Positions 44,553-53,357 are shown, numbered from the stretch's first letter. The stretch is 64,000 nucleotides of DNA from an uncultured Prevotellaceae bacterium (GCA_900318255.1 ONJX01000002.1:1-64000); one strand, 5' to 3'. Made by a program: numbers and translations. The notes: a model not told the origin generated them from the sequence alone.

Positions 44553-44729
44553 TTAGAGGTTATCCCGATATTCAGCTATTGCTTGAATGAGTTCGTTCAA
44601 ATCTTTTACATTTTCTTCTTTGTTTTCATGAAATGCGAAGTTCTCATTCAGTAAATAACTTAAGGGGAACTCTATTGGTATTCCATCTTCGGGAACCACA
44701 AACAAAATTAAGTCTTCTTCCATTGTCAT
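44553..44729 (-). CDS. 58-residue acidic protein, unknown
   Basis: An ATG at 44727-44729 opens MTMEEDLILFVVPEDGIPIE, continues FPLSYLLNENFAFHENKEEN and ends AIAEYRDNL. It is acidic and looks like folded protein. It has its own palindromic promoter (44754-44792). It is too short for usual gene-calling cut-offs. Family unknown. Confidence 0.6.
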   Translation of the reverse strand: MTMEEDLILFVVPEDGIPIEFPLSYLLNENFAFHENKEENVKDLNELIQAIAEYRDNL

Positions 44730-44753
44730 TGTTTTTAATCGTTAATCACAATA

Positions 44754-44792
44754 CAAAGAAAACAACGACCTCTGCCAAATGGTGGCAGAGGT
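44754..44792 (-). promoter_or_regulatory. Palindromic promoter B
   Basis: Minus-strand TTTCTTTG (44754-44761), then 14 nt to TTTG (44776-44779) at the loop edge of the inverted repeat ACCTCTGCC/GGCAGAGGT (44768-44776, 44784-44792; 7-nt loop). Confidence 0.7.
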
Positions 44793-44833
44793 TTGACGAT
44801 GAGTCATTTTTTTGAAAAAAGTTTCTAAAAAAT

Positions 44834-45346
44834 TTACTCATTTAGCTTTCCGATAGCTCTATCGGCAATTTCTTTAGTTATTCCATCATAAGGATTGGTT
44901 AAAATAAAGTGTGGCAACTGGGACTCAAGAATTACATACTCGTCATCAATGATAACGTATCGGGCTTCTGCTGTTGCGTGGTCCAAAAGCCATGATGCGA
45001 TTTCTATTCCTTTGCAATGTCCCATTTCGAGGTCAATGTCATTCGGGTCGGCAGTCAATAGCCAGCTGTCACTGGCTGTAAACGGAGTGATATCGATCAA
45101 ACGTCCAGGCAATCGGCGTGCTGCCCACATCTCCCTTAAAGCCTTTAATCCAAGATATTTCCATGAGGATTCAATTATAATGTCTGCACAAGTGGCGTCA
45201 ACAATGTGCTTAAGCTGCATCACAGCCTCTGGGTCAAAGAAAGCTCCATTTTCATCTCCCCAAGGTTTTCCTTGCGATATAAGCTGGTTTTGATAAAACT
45301 CCGTATTCAACACCCCATCAAAATCGAGAAAGATATATTTTGTCAT
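44834..45346 (-). CDS. HAD-like protein (HAD domain of Swiss-Army-Knife RNA repair type)
   Basis: 170 residues from MTKYIFLDFDGVLNTEFY; the earlier in-frame ATG lies beyond the -7 box. DFDGVLN near residues 8-14 is the HAD nucleophile motif, WKYLG and IIDDEYVILESQLPHFILTNPYDGIT are typical of the SAK_2 HAD group. In that group the domain is predicted to act as a phosphatase in RNA repair or conflict systems; activity here is inferred. It carries palindromic promoter C. Confidence 0.78.
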   Translation of the reverse strand: MTKYIFLDFDGVLNTEFYQNQLISQGKPWGDENGAFFDPEAVMQLKHIVDATCADIIIESSWKYLGLKALREMWAARRLPGRLIDITPFTASDSWLLTADPNDIDLEMGHCKGIEIASWLLDHATAEARYVIIDDEYVILESQLPHFILTNPYDGITKEIADRAIGKLNE

Positions 45347-45361
45347 AGAGATAGTTTTGTG

Positions 45362-45402
45362 CAAAATTAAAAAGGAGCTATGCCAAATCAAGGCACAGCT
45401 CC
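45362..45402 (-). promoter_or_regulatory. Palindromic promoter C
   Basis: Minus-strand TAATTTTG (45362-45369), 14 nt, TTTG (45384-45387) at the loop edge of GGAGCTATGCC/GGCACAGCTCC (45374-45384, 45392-45402; one mismatch, 7-nt loop). Confidence 0.75.
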
Positions 45403-45542
45403 AAAAAGATTTGAGTTTTTGAAAACTTTGTGTGCGTTCTATCTATTCCAATATACGTCCGTCACCAACCAAGCACCATCTCATAAAGGTCACTATTAGA
45501 AATGAAGCGAATAATTTGTTATCAAAAAGTACTTTCCCTCAT

Positions 45543-48005
45543 TTACTTACTAATCAGATTGTTTAGTTCACTCAGAAAAACATCCTTTTCTTTTATGGTA
45601 GATACATCAAAGCATAGGTACTTTTCATATTTCTCATCAGTTGTATTGTCTTTTACCACCCATTTCCCATTTTCAATTAGATAAACATGATTGTCTGTAT
45701 TCCATTGAAATTCGAATTGTTTTTCATCTTTTATGTAATAGAAATTGACATCCCAACCTTTAAAGAAATCACAACATTCAATTTTATGATTTGTCTTTAT
45801 CAGATTGTCTGTTAAGAGGCCAAAAAGAATTCTATTACGATAAAAACCATTTTTATCATCATCCAATAATATACCCTCATAGCGAGGTGGATAAAGTGCT
45901 CTGTGTCCATGTATCCAGTTTATACGAGAGTTAATCTGATGCATTGCCACATAATTTAATAGATTTGAATTATACAAATCTTTGTACATCAAGCAATCAT
46001 CATTTCGTTCTATTACATGATGGTCGTTCATCATGATTTTGTGAACAGCAAGTTCCCATCCTTGCTCAAGCAATATATTTGACTTCCATGTGTTGCCCTT
46101 ATTATCAAAAACGAATTTATGGCATTCAATATAACTCCAAAAATCTTTGACATGAAAAAGGACTGCCTTAAGTAATATGGCATCTGTCTTATAATGTACT
46201 CCGCTATTTTCATCGTCTTTCACCCCATCTGCATCAAAATATTTCTTTGCGTTCATCCATTTAATGTCAAAGTCATCCCAATTTGGATGCCCATTAGCAT
46301 CCTGGAATAGAAAACGAATCGCACCTTTGAAGAAAGCTGTTTTTTCAGCTTCAATGATGACGTCTTCCCATGATTCTCCATCAGAACGAGGTTTTCCATA
46401 GAGGATTTGCTTGGCTTTGGCAATTTCTTCTTTACAGCGTCTGTCAAATGCGGAATCCGAAAGACTATCATTAAATTTATCCAAACTATTATAAACATCA
46501 TGACTGTCGAGTCTGTCAATAAACTCCATTGCCGATCTCATGGCCGAAGTACTTCTGATTTGAGGCCTTTGGGAATCTTCCCCTGAAACCAAATTCCAAA
46601 CCACTCGCATCCATTGTTTGAGTGAGTTTTTATCAGCATTGCCGTCTATAAGATACTTACAAACGGCATGGAAAACGACCCTATGAACCTGATTAAGGTA
46701 TGTTACCTTGCGGATCTTTTCTCCATTATTATCTGTGATATCTACACAATCACCATTATTATCTTTTTCGTATTCTGGTATAAAATTAAAGCTATCATCC
46801 CACTCACATATAGGAATTTCTGTGTTTCTATCTAGGATTTTCTGTAAGTCTTCAAAAACAGTATATGGTATCTCGCTATTGAAAAACTTGTACACATCCA
46901 GTTCTTTGTAGGCGATTGTTGTGTCATAGACATTTTGTCCTGCCTCTGAGTTGTTCAAATATTTGTACGATAGATTCTCATTTTCCTGTGTTGAACTTTC
47001 ATCACCTTTACCAATATCCAATACATATTTTCCATCGTCCTTCTTGTACATAAATAACTTGTCCCAGAAGAACCTGTTCAGAAAAGCAAAATAAATCTCG
47101 TCAATCTTGCTGTCCTCTGACATATTTCTCCAAAAGATATCGGTCCATGTGGTATCCATTTTGATAGGGATGCCGTCTGTTTCATTCAATAGTGTTCTCC
47201 ACTTGTTTTGCATTTCCTCATCTAAAAGTTCTGATTCTGACTGCTCAGTTATATAGCTTACCAAATCGGCTTTAAAGTTCTCGAAGCTAGTTAGTTGCTT
47301 TCCTCGAGCATTCATTTTGATGTACAAATCATCGGAAAGACCAAAGTCTTTCAATGGCAAATGGTAGAACACAATGGGAGGGTTGTCGGACGTCAGTTTT
47401 GTCCAATATCCCTCAAAATCCTTCGTTTCATCAAACAATTCCTCAATTCCATCAATGATGTCCTCACCTTTTTTGTTGGTTATCTTAGTGCCGCCCAACA
47501 TTCTCAGCATGGATTGGATAGTGGGATCCTGTTTCCATGCGGAATAGAACCATGTCTGTTTTGCAATGAATCCGACAATATCTTTACCGTTAAAACCCGT
47601 AAAATGCTCCGAATAGCACAAATTGTTGCAAAATTCGCGCGATGAAATGCGCGTTTCGTAGGAGAAACGATTTAGAGTTTTTGCTACTTCTCCCAATTTG
47701 CCTGCACGCAAAGCTATAAACCAATGCAGCAACCACAAGGTGGTGAGACGCTGCTGACCATCGAGGGGATTCATCTTTTGGTGCTCAATAGAGCCATAGA
47801 CAAAATCTAGTTTCATTACTTTATTGTTGTATGGCTTTTCATTGTCCAACGCCTTTTTCAGGTCGGCCAAAAAGTTTTTGCGTAGACTTTCCTTACCTTC
47901 ACGTCCATGAGCATAATCGCGTTGTATAATAGGGATTTCTATCTCGTTTTCTTGTATGAATTTCCAAAACGAAAATTCTTTTGCTGTATAGTTATTATTG
48001 CTCAT
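45543..48005 (-). CDS. DUF262 protein, second gene of a GmrSD-like pair
   Basis: 820 residues. The N-terminal DUF262/ParB-like signature is IPIIQRDYAHG (24-34) and DGQQRLTTLWLLHWF (82-96). Large middle region without named motifs; the C-terminus has WNTDNHVYLIENGKWV. DUF262 proteins include GmrS/GmrD of type IV restriction, where nucleotide hydrolysis drives cleavage of modified phage DNA. Its ATG overlaps the stop of the upstream DUF262 gene by 11 nt, so the two are co-translated. No typical C-terminal HNH is seen here, unlike its partner. Confidence 0.85.
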   Translation of the reverse strand: MSNNNYTAKEFSFWKFIQENEIEIPIIQRDYAHGREGKESLRKNFLADLKKALDNEKPYNNKVMKLDFVYGSIEHQKMNPLDGQQRLTTLWLLHWFIALRAGKLGEVAKTLNRFSYETRISSREFCNNLCYSEHFTGFNGKDIVGFIAKQTWFYSAWKQDPTIQSMLRMLGGTKITNKKGEDIIDGIEELFDETKDFEGYWTKLTSDNPPIVFYHLPLKDFGLSDDLYIKMNARGKQLTSFENFKADLVSYITEQSESELLDEEMQNKWRTLLNETDGIPIKMDTTWTDIFWRNMSEDSKIDEIYFAFLNRFFWDKLFMYKKDDGKYVLDIGKGDESSTQENENLSYKYLNNSEAGQNVYDTTIAYKELDVYKFFNSEIPYTVFEDLQKILDRNTEIPICEWDDSFNFIPEYEKDNNGDCVDITDNNGEKIRKVTYLNQVHRVVFHAVCKYLIDGNADKNSLKQWMRVVWNLVSGEDSQRPQIRSTSAMRSAMEFIDRLDSHDVYNSLDKFNDSLSDSAFDRRCKEEIAKAKQILYGKPRSDGESWEDVIIEAEKTAFFKGAIRFLFQDANGHPNWDDFDIKWMNAKKYFDADGVKDDENSGVHYKTDAILLKAVLFHVKDFWSYIECHKFVFDNKGNTWKSNILLEQGWELAVHKIMMNDHHVIERNDDCLMYKDLYNSNLLNYVAMHQINSRINWIHGHRALYPPRYEGILLDDDKNGFYRNRILFGLLTDNLIKTNHKIECCDFFKGWDVNFYYIKDEKQFEFQWNTDNHVYLIENGKWVVKDNTTDEKYEKYLCFDVSTIKEKDVFLSELNNLISK

Positions 48006-49938
48006 TGTTCTCTATGTTTTGATTGTTAGATGAATCTATTACTTCAAACTCTTGCAAGGAGTTGAGAATGTTCTGTTTATAAGCCGTTGCGTCATTCTCA
48101 TTCCATTCTCTTAAATTATCCACATAAGTGTTGTAGTATTTAAGGAATACGTTTTTGGTAACGGGAGGTATGAAGGCTATAGCGCCATCTTCCATTGACA
48201 CCTTCAAATCATCGTCGATGATATAAGATTTGCCCTGGTCTTTACCAATGATACAACGTCTTTTGGCCGGGAATATAGAATTTCCATATCCTCTATTTGT
48301 GCCAGCATCTAAAAGGACGAAATTCCAAACCTTGTTTTTATCGTGTTCGGGATTTGTCCATGATGAAGAAGGAGAAAGCTCTTCAATTTCGTTAGCCAAC
48401 TCTTCAAATGAGATTCCTGAGTCCTTTTCTTGGATAAAAGATTTGATTTTCTCCTTCAGATCATCATTCATAACGGCACCTAAAACGGAATACTTCAGCC
48501 ATTCTTTCTGGTCTTTTACCTTGTCCAAAACGTTGGTTGTATTGGAATCAATATGCTCGACGTCCCATCTTTCTTTTTTGAAAATATGAAATGGAAACTT
48601 GTAGAACACTGTAAGTTTGTATTCCTCCTTCGCTTTGAGCTGGTTATTCTGATTGATGACAGTCTGAATGTTATGAAGGAGCAATAACGGCTTGCATGTG
48701 GTTTTTGCCGGGCCGTCAATCTCGTATTGTTTAGATAAATCATTGCAATTCTTTATTTTGCCCTTGATCTTTTCTTTTAGTGAAGAAATAAAGTCCTCTT
48801 TTGAAGTATTGCCGTTCCATAATTTGAACAATTCATCAAGTTTTTCTCCCTGATGAACTAGATACCCCACATAATGATACAGTTCCAAATCGTTGTACCA
48901 CTCTTGGAAAGTTTGGAAATAATTCTTCACTTTTGCCCAACAAGTTTTCACTCTCTCTGCGTTTTCTCCCGTGTGGAAATACTCGTAAAAATAACGGAAA
49001 GTGCGGTGCTCGGCGGTGCCAATATTAGCATATTTGCCTAAAGATTGCTGTTCGCATATTAGGTCGAAAATATAATCTATCCTTGTGGTATTTTTGTACT
49101 TGTTACTTTCTTCAACATTAAGCAGGAAAAGCCAGAACTCGTCATTTTGTAGGGTGTATTCGATAATATCCCACTCGCTGGCAATCTCTTGCTGACGCAA
49201 TTTTAGATGGTCGTCTGTCTCCTTTCCAAAATTGGAACGATTCAGCATTAGGGCTTTTATCAGTTCTGAATCGGTCAAACCAATTTTACCGCTGTTCAAC
49301 CTCCTGAAAACCTTTATGGGGTCATCGTCCACCGACTCGTACCATATAAAACGGATATTGTTGGCCTTATCTCTCTGAGGTTTTGAATTATCCAACTCAT
49401 ACTTAAGAAGCACATTGCAGAAGTCATCACCTATATTTACTTTGTTTTGCTCCAACCAATCTTTAATAGTAAAATAGGTACTGCTTACATGATAATATTC
49501 AATATGCGATTTATTCACTTGAGAAAAATTGCCAACATTCTTTAAGTATTCAGAAAAATCATATCCTTCTACTGTCCGCTGATATCTCAGTTCGAACATG
49601 TCAGAAGGCAACCCCAAAGATATTGCATCGTTCATTGCCAAAAGAATCAGATATATCGTGGTCAATCTTTGCTGACCATCTATTACTTCATACCAAACTT
49701 TCTTTTCGGTTTCTTTTGACAATCGTGGATCGGTTTCTTCCATCTGTTTAACTACCAGAGGCTGAACACAATAAAACTCATATTCGTTTTTCCTTTTTTT
49801 GGAAAACTCCCAAATGTCTTTTAGTAAATCTGTCACTTGCTGTTTTGTCCATCTGTATCCCCTCTGATAACTTGGTATAAAGAACCTCATGCCAAGAAGT
49901 TCTCTGATTGATTTGAGTTTAATTATATTATCTGCCAT
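47995..49938 (-). CDS. DUF262-DUF1524 protein (GmrSD-like), first gene of the pair
   Basis: 647 residues from MADNIIKLKS; longer in-frame starts cross the promoter. DUF262 motifs are IPSYQRGYRW (21-30) and DGQQRLTTIYL (87-97). The C-terminal part has DVEHIDSN near 460 and LLDAGTNRGYGNSIFPAKRR near 540-560, the His and Asn/Lys positions of DUF1524 (HNH-like nuclease). This is the architecture of GmrSD-type modification-dependent restriction enzymes. Together with the 820-residue partner it is a likely anti-phage module. Confidence 0.88.
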   Translation of the reverse strand: MADNIIKLKSIRELLGMRFFIPSYQRGYRWTKQQVTDLLKDIWEFSKKRKNEYEFYCVQPLVVKQMEETDPRLSKETEKKVWYEVIDGQQRLTTIYLILLAMNDAISLGLPSDMFELRYQRTVEGYDFSEYLKNVGNFSQVNKSHIEYYHVSSTYFTIKDWLEQNKVNIGDDFCNVLLKYELDNSKPQRDKANNIRFIWYESVDDDPIKVFRRLNSGKIGLTDSELIKALMLNRSNFGKETDDHLKLRQQEIASEWDIIEYTLQNDEFWLFLLNVEESNKYKNTTRIDYIFDLICEQQSLGKYANIGTAEHRTFRYFYEYFHTGENAERVKTCWAKVKNYFQTFQEWYNDLELYHYVGYLVHQGEKLDELFKLWNGNTSKEDFISSLKEKIKGKIKNCNDLSKQYEIDGPAKTTCKPLLLLHNIQTVINQNNQLKAKEEYKLTVFYKFPFHIFKKERWDVEHIDSNTTNVLDKVKDQKEWLKYSVLGAVMNDDLKEKIKSFIQEKDSGISFEELANEIEELSPSSSWTNPEHDKNKVWNFVLLDAGTNRGYGNSIFPAKRRCIIGKDQGKSYIIDDDLKVSMEDGAIAFIPPVTKNVFLKYYNTYVDNLREWNENDATAYKQNILNSLQEFEVIDSSNNQNIENNEQ

Positions 49939-49966
49939 ATCCTTACTACTATTGTTTTTCTCTTTG

Positions 49967-49998
49967 CAAAAATAAGTCAAGTCTTTAAAATATCCAAA
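49967..49998 (-). promoter_or_regulatory. Promoter of the DUF262 pair
   Basis: Minus strand TTTG (49995-49998), 20 nt, TATTTTTG (49967-49974). A hairpin ACCGCC/GGCGGT (50003-50051) upstream probably ends the 171-residue gene's transcript, so the pair can be expressed alone. Confidence 0.75.
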
Positions 49999-50062
49999 TA
50001 AAACCGCCTGATATTCAGCAAAAAACAATTTCAGCGGGTTTTAGGCGGTGTGGAGCCTTATA

Positions 50063-50578
50063 CTATTTGCTCATATCACAAATTTTGGAAATTATATTCA
50101 TCATAGTCTCTTTTACTTTTTTCTCTTTTACGGTTTTTCTTATTAGAAATTCTTCTTCGTAATAAGTGTAGTTGAGTGTATTTGCAATATAGTCGAGTGT
50201 TTCATGATACTTGTCAGTATTCGCAACAATTTCCATACTAATCTTTATAGACCATAAATCTCCGTCAATAGTTTCGGCCCAAACAAAAACTTTGCCGTGA
50301 AATGCCTCTATAATGAACACCTGATTCTGAATGTCAATTGTTATTTTTGGATTGTTTTGAATCAACTGTTTTGAATCTTCTGCAATCTCTTGCCATACTA
50401 ACTTTTCTTGTTCAATTATAACATCAGACTTGATATCTTCTAATTGATTAATTACCATATCAATCTCTTGTTGGAGGTTGTCAAGTTCTTCAAATTTCTC
50501 TTCAATAGCACCAAGTTTGTCGCTTATAGACATTCCTGTAAATCCTTCTTTAAACTCTTCAATGTCAAATTCAAACAT
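50063..50578 (-). CDS. Coiled-coil protein, unknown
   Basis: 171 residues. Residues about 20-75 form a likely coiled coil (LGAIEEKFEELDNLQQEIDMV). The rest is alpha/beta with KVFVWAETIDGDLWSIKIS. Basic C-terminus. It lies between the WYL regulator and the DUF262 pair on the same strand and may belong to the module, but I do not recognise the family. Confidence 0.6.
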   Translation of the reverse strand: MFEFDIEEFKEGFTGMSISDKLGAIEEKFEELDNLQQEIDMVINQLEDIKSDVIIEQEKLVWQEIAEDSKQLIQNNPKITIDIQNQVFIIEAFHGKVFVWAETIDGDLWSIKISMEIVANTDKYHETLDYIANTLNYTYYEEEFLIRKTVKEKKVKETMMNIISKICDMSK

Positions 50579-50660
50579 AATGATTTCGTTTTTAGTTTCA
50601 AGAATATTACAATATTTCCCTCGCTATCCATGCGCAAGCTTCAGCATCGGCGAGCATTAT

Positions 50661-51587
50661 CTAATCCTCCTTATATAAGTCAAGCATCCGTTCAATTCGT
50701 CCTCTCATCTCGTTGCGGAGCCATTGTGGCTCGAGGACTTCAACTTCCTCGCCGTTCCATAGCAGTTCTTGTATAAAGTCGTAAGTTGGACGCAGAAAGT
50801 AAGTAAAGATACTATAATCCTCATTACGCTCAACTTCTTTTTGCGACTCATGCAGCTCAAGGCTGCGCAGGTAATTAGCTTGACTGGTAGAGACTTTAAT
50901 CTTCACTATTTCCTTCTTGCAATCGTCATAGCACAAAACGCCAATGAAGCCATCAAAATACTCTTCAGCATCCCAGTCCTTTGGCATAGTGAAGGTTTCC
51001 TCGGTCTTCTCCAGCATCAGTATGCGATCAAGGGCGCAAACCCACGGCGAATAGCCGGGTTTGTCGTATCTAACTACAAGATACCACCGCTGGCGGAACA
51101 GCTTGATGCACAATGGTTGCACATTGTAAGTCCTCTCTTTTTCGCTCCAGAAGCTCTTATAAGTGATGTTGAGCACACGATTCTCCTTCATCGCATCGAT
51201 GATGGCGTGCAGATATACTTGTCCCGAGGGAACATCTTCGAGCAAGATACGGCTTTTGATGCTTTGGCTTCCTGCTAGTGCGTTGCCCACGCAATAGGTG
51301 CTGTAGATCCACGAGCGCAGACCGTTGTTGCTGATATCCTCCTCGTTCTCGATGTAATAGCGATAATCACCGCACCGCTCATTCTCAATGAAAAGCCCGA
51401 ACATATCCTGAATGGCATAACGCCAATTATTAAATGTACGCAAAGGAATTTTCTCTCCGCCACTCATTTCAACATTGTCTTTCCACCGCTCGTTGATTTC
51501 CTTGAACGTGATCTTTTTGGCTCGGTATATGGTCTCGATAAGCCATACATATTTTCCGACCAAGTTTTGCTGAATATTGTAACTCAT
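50661..51587 (-). CDS. WYL-domain transcriptional regulator
   Basis: 308 residues: an N-terminal helical/wHTH region (ITFKEINERWKD, RTFNNWRYAIQDMFG), a WYL domain (RQRWYLVVRYDKPGYSPWVCALDRI) and a C-terminal WCX-like domain. WYL proteins often repress defence operons (BrxR and CapW are examples) by binding inverted repeats. Its own promoter has palindrome D. Position directly upstream of an unknown gene and the DUF262 pair supports a regulatory role there (inference). Confidence 0.88.
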   Translation of the reverse strand: MSYNIQQNLVGKYVWLIETIYRAKKITFKEINERWKDNVEMSGGEKIPLRTFNNWRYAIQDMFGLFIENERCGDYRYYIENEEDISNNGLRSWIYSTYCVGNALAGSQSIKSRILLEDVPSGQVYLHAIIDAMKENRVLNITYKSFWSEKERTYNVQPLCIKLFRQRWYLVVRYDKPGYSPWVCALDRILMLEKTEETFTMPKDWDAEEYFDGFIGVLCYDDCKKEIVKIKVSTSQANYLRSLELHESQKEVERNEDYSIFTYFLRPTYDFIQELLWNGEEVEVLEPQWLRNEMRGRIERMLDLYKED

Positions 51588-51603
51588 AATTCAATGTTTT
51601 TTG

Positions 51604-51641
51604 CAAAGATACAACAAACCTATGCCAAATCATGGCATAGG
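51604..51641 (-). promoter_or_regulatory. Palindromic promoter D (WYL gene)
   Basis: Minus-strand TATCTTTG (51604-51611), 14 nt, TTTG (51626-51629) at the loop edge of CCTATGCC/GGCATAGG (51619-51626, 51634-51641; 7-nt loop). A possible autoregulatory site for the WYL protein. It begins 30 nt past the comM stop. Confidence 0.75.
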
Positions 51642-51671
51642 CTCATTTTTTTATTGTAAAAAAGTAAATTA

Positions 51672-53213
51672 TTACAAATTGAAGTAGTTGGTGCGGTCGA
51701 GGTTGCGGTAGGCGATGGCTTCCATGATGTGGGGCTGGCGCACCTGGACGCTGCCTTCGAGGTCGGCGATGGTGCGGGCGACTTTTAGGATGCGGTCGTA
51801 GGCGCGGGCGCTCATGTTCATGCTGGTGATGGCTTCGCGCAACTTTTCCATGCCTTCGGCGTCGGGTTCGGCGTATTTGTGGAGCAAAGCTGTTGTCATC
51901 TGGGCGTTGCAGTGCACGCCGGGGTGGTTCTTGAAGCGGAGGCTCTGGATGGCTCGCGCCTTGATGACGCGCTCACGGATGGCTGCGCTTGGCTCGCCCG
52001 GTGCTTTGCTCGACATCTGGTCGAAGTTGACGGGTTGAACCTCTACTTGCAGGTCGATTCTATCCAAAAGTGGACCCGAAATCTTGCTCATATATTGATG
52101 TCGCTGGTGGGGCGTGCAGATGCATTGCTTGGTGGGGTGGCCGTAGTAGCCGCAAGGGCACGGATTCATTGAGGCCACAAGCATGAACGAGGCTGGATAG
52201 TCGATGCTATACTTGGCGCGAGAAATCGAGATGTGGCGGTCCTCCAGCGGCTGTCGCATCACCTCTAAAACGCTACGATTGAACTCTGGGAGTTCGTCAA
52301 GGAAAAGCACACCGTTGTGCGCCAGTGAGATTTCCCCTGGCGTGGGATAAGTGCCGCCACCAACTAAGGCAACGGGCGAGATGGTGTGATGCGGGGCGCG
52401 GTAGGGGCGCACCGAGAGCAACGTGGTGCCCTGCGAGAGTTTGCCTGCCACGCTGTGGATCTTGGTAGTCTCAAGGGCTTCGCTCAGGGTGAGTGGCGGC
52501 AAGATTGACGGCAGTCGCTTCGCCATCATCGACTTGCCACTGCCCGGTGACCCTATGAGCATGATGTTGTGGCCTCCGGCACACGCCACCTCAAAGGCGC
52601 GCTTCACCTGCTCCTGGCCCTTTACCTCGCTAAAGTCGTAGGGGAACTGACTCTGCGCTCGCGCAAACTCTGCTCGGGTATCGACCACCGTGGGCTCAAG
52701 TGTTATCTCATTCTTGAAGAACTGTATCACCTCCTGTATGCTATCTACGCCATAGACGTTGAGATTGTTGACCACCGCAGCTTCGGTGGCGTTGCAGCGC
52801 GGCAAGATGAAGCCGTCGAGCTGCATCTGGCGGGCGAGGATTGCCATGGGCAGTGCGCCCTTGATGGCCTTCACCGACCCGTCGAGCGAGAGTTCGCCCA
52901 TAATCATGTATCGCCCTAGCTTTTCGTTGCCTATCTTCTCGTCGCTGGCAAGGATGCCAATGGCGATGGGCAAGTCATAGGCCGAGCCTTCCTTCTTGAT
53001 GTCGGCAGGCGACATGTTGATCACCACCGCTTTATGTGGAAATTTGATGTTGACGTTGGCAATGGCGCACTTCACGCGCTCAAAGCTCTCCTTCACTGCC
53101 GCGTCGGGGAGCCCCACGAGCACATAGCCCGTGCCCCAATCTACCGACACCTCAATCTCTACGGCGATGGCATCAATGCCCTGCAGTGCAGCACCAAGTA
53201 TCTTGTTTAGCAT
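51672..53213 (-). CDS. comM: ComM/YifB-family Mg-chelatase-like AAA+ protein, intact
   Basis: 513 residues, full length. The N-terminal ChlI-like domain (VGLPDAAVKESFERVKCAI) precedes the AAA+ core with Walker A IGSPGSGKSMMAKRL near 218-232 and Walker [22 protein letters not shown] near 303; CPCGYYGHPTKQC is the conserved cysteine motif, and the C-terminal domain ends RNLDRTNYFNL. ComM is a helicase that promotes branch migration during natural transformation. comM is a known insertion site for islands in Acinetobacter. Here six decayed pieces of it lie downstream in the accessory region. Confidence 0.95.
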   Translation of the reverse strand: MLNKILGAALQGIDAIAVEIEVSVDWGTGYVLVGLPDAAVKESFERVKCAIANVNIKFPHKAVVINMSPADIKKEGSAYDLPIAIGILASDEKIGNEKLGRYMIMGELSLDGSVKAIKGALPMAILARQMQLDGFILPRCNATEAAVVNNLNVYGVDSIQEVIQFFKNEITLEPTVVDTRAEFARAQSQFPYDFSEVKGQEQVKRAFEVACAGGHNIMLIGSPGSGKSMMAKRLPSILPPLTLSEALETTKIHSVAGKLSQGTTLLSVRPYRAPHHTISPVALVGGGTYPTPGEISLAHNGVLFLDELPEFNRSVLEVMRQPLEDRHISISRAKYSIDYPASFMLVASMNPCPCGYYGHPTKQCICTPHQRHQYMSKISGPLLDRIDLQVEVQPVNFDQMSSKAPGEPSAAIRERVIKARAIQSLRFKNHPGVHCNAQMTTALLHKYAEPDAEGMEKLREAITSMNMSARAYDRILKVARTIADLEGSVQVRQPHIMEAIAYRNLDRTNYFNL

Positions 53214-53224
53214 AATTCTCCTAA

Positions 53225-53357
53225 GTGTAAAGAGTTAAGTGTTAAATGTTAAGTAGGGACAAGGCGTGCCTTGTCCGTTAATTGCGACGGCCTCTATTGC
53301 CTTGTCAACTATTGCCTCGTCAGCTATTGCCTTGTCAGCTATTGCCTTGACGGCTTG
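53225..53357. repeat. Dispersed intergenic repeat, copy 3
   Basis: GAGTTAAGTGTTAAATG units, then TAGGGACAAGGCGTGCCTTG with the palindrome ACAAGGCGTGCCTTGT (53259-53274), then GCGACGGCCTCTATTGCC and four tandem CTTGTCAGCTATTGC-like units (53297-53355). The arrangement matches copy 1 at 20059-20150. Confidence 0.82.

Noticed and set aside
44430..51641. Integron cassette array
   Set aside because: Small genes separated by hairpins look cassette-like, but no integron integrase or attC-type conserved boxes are visible and each gene has its own promoter.
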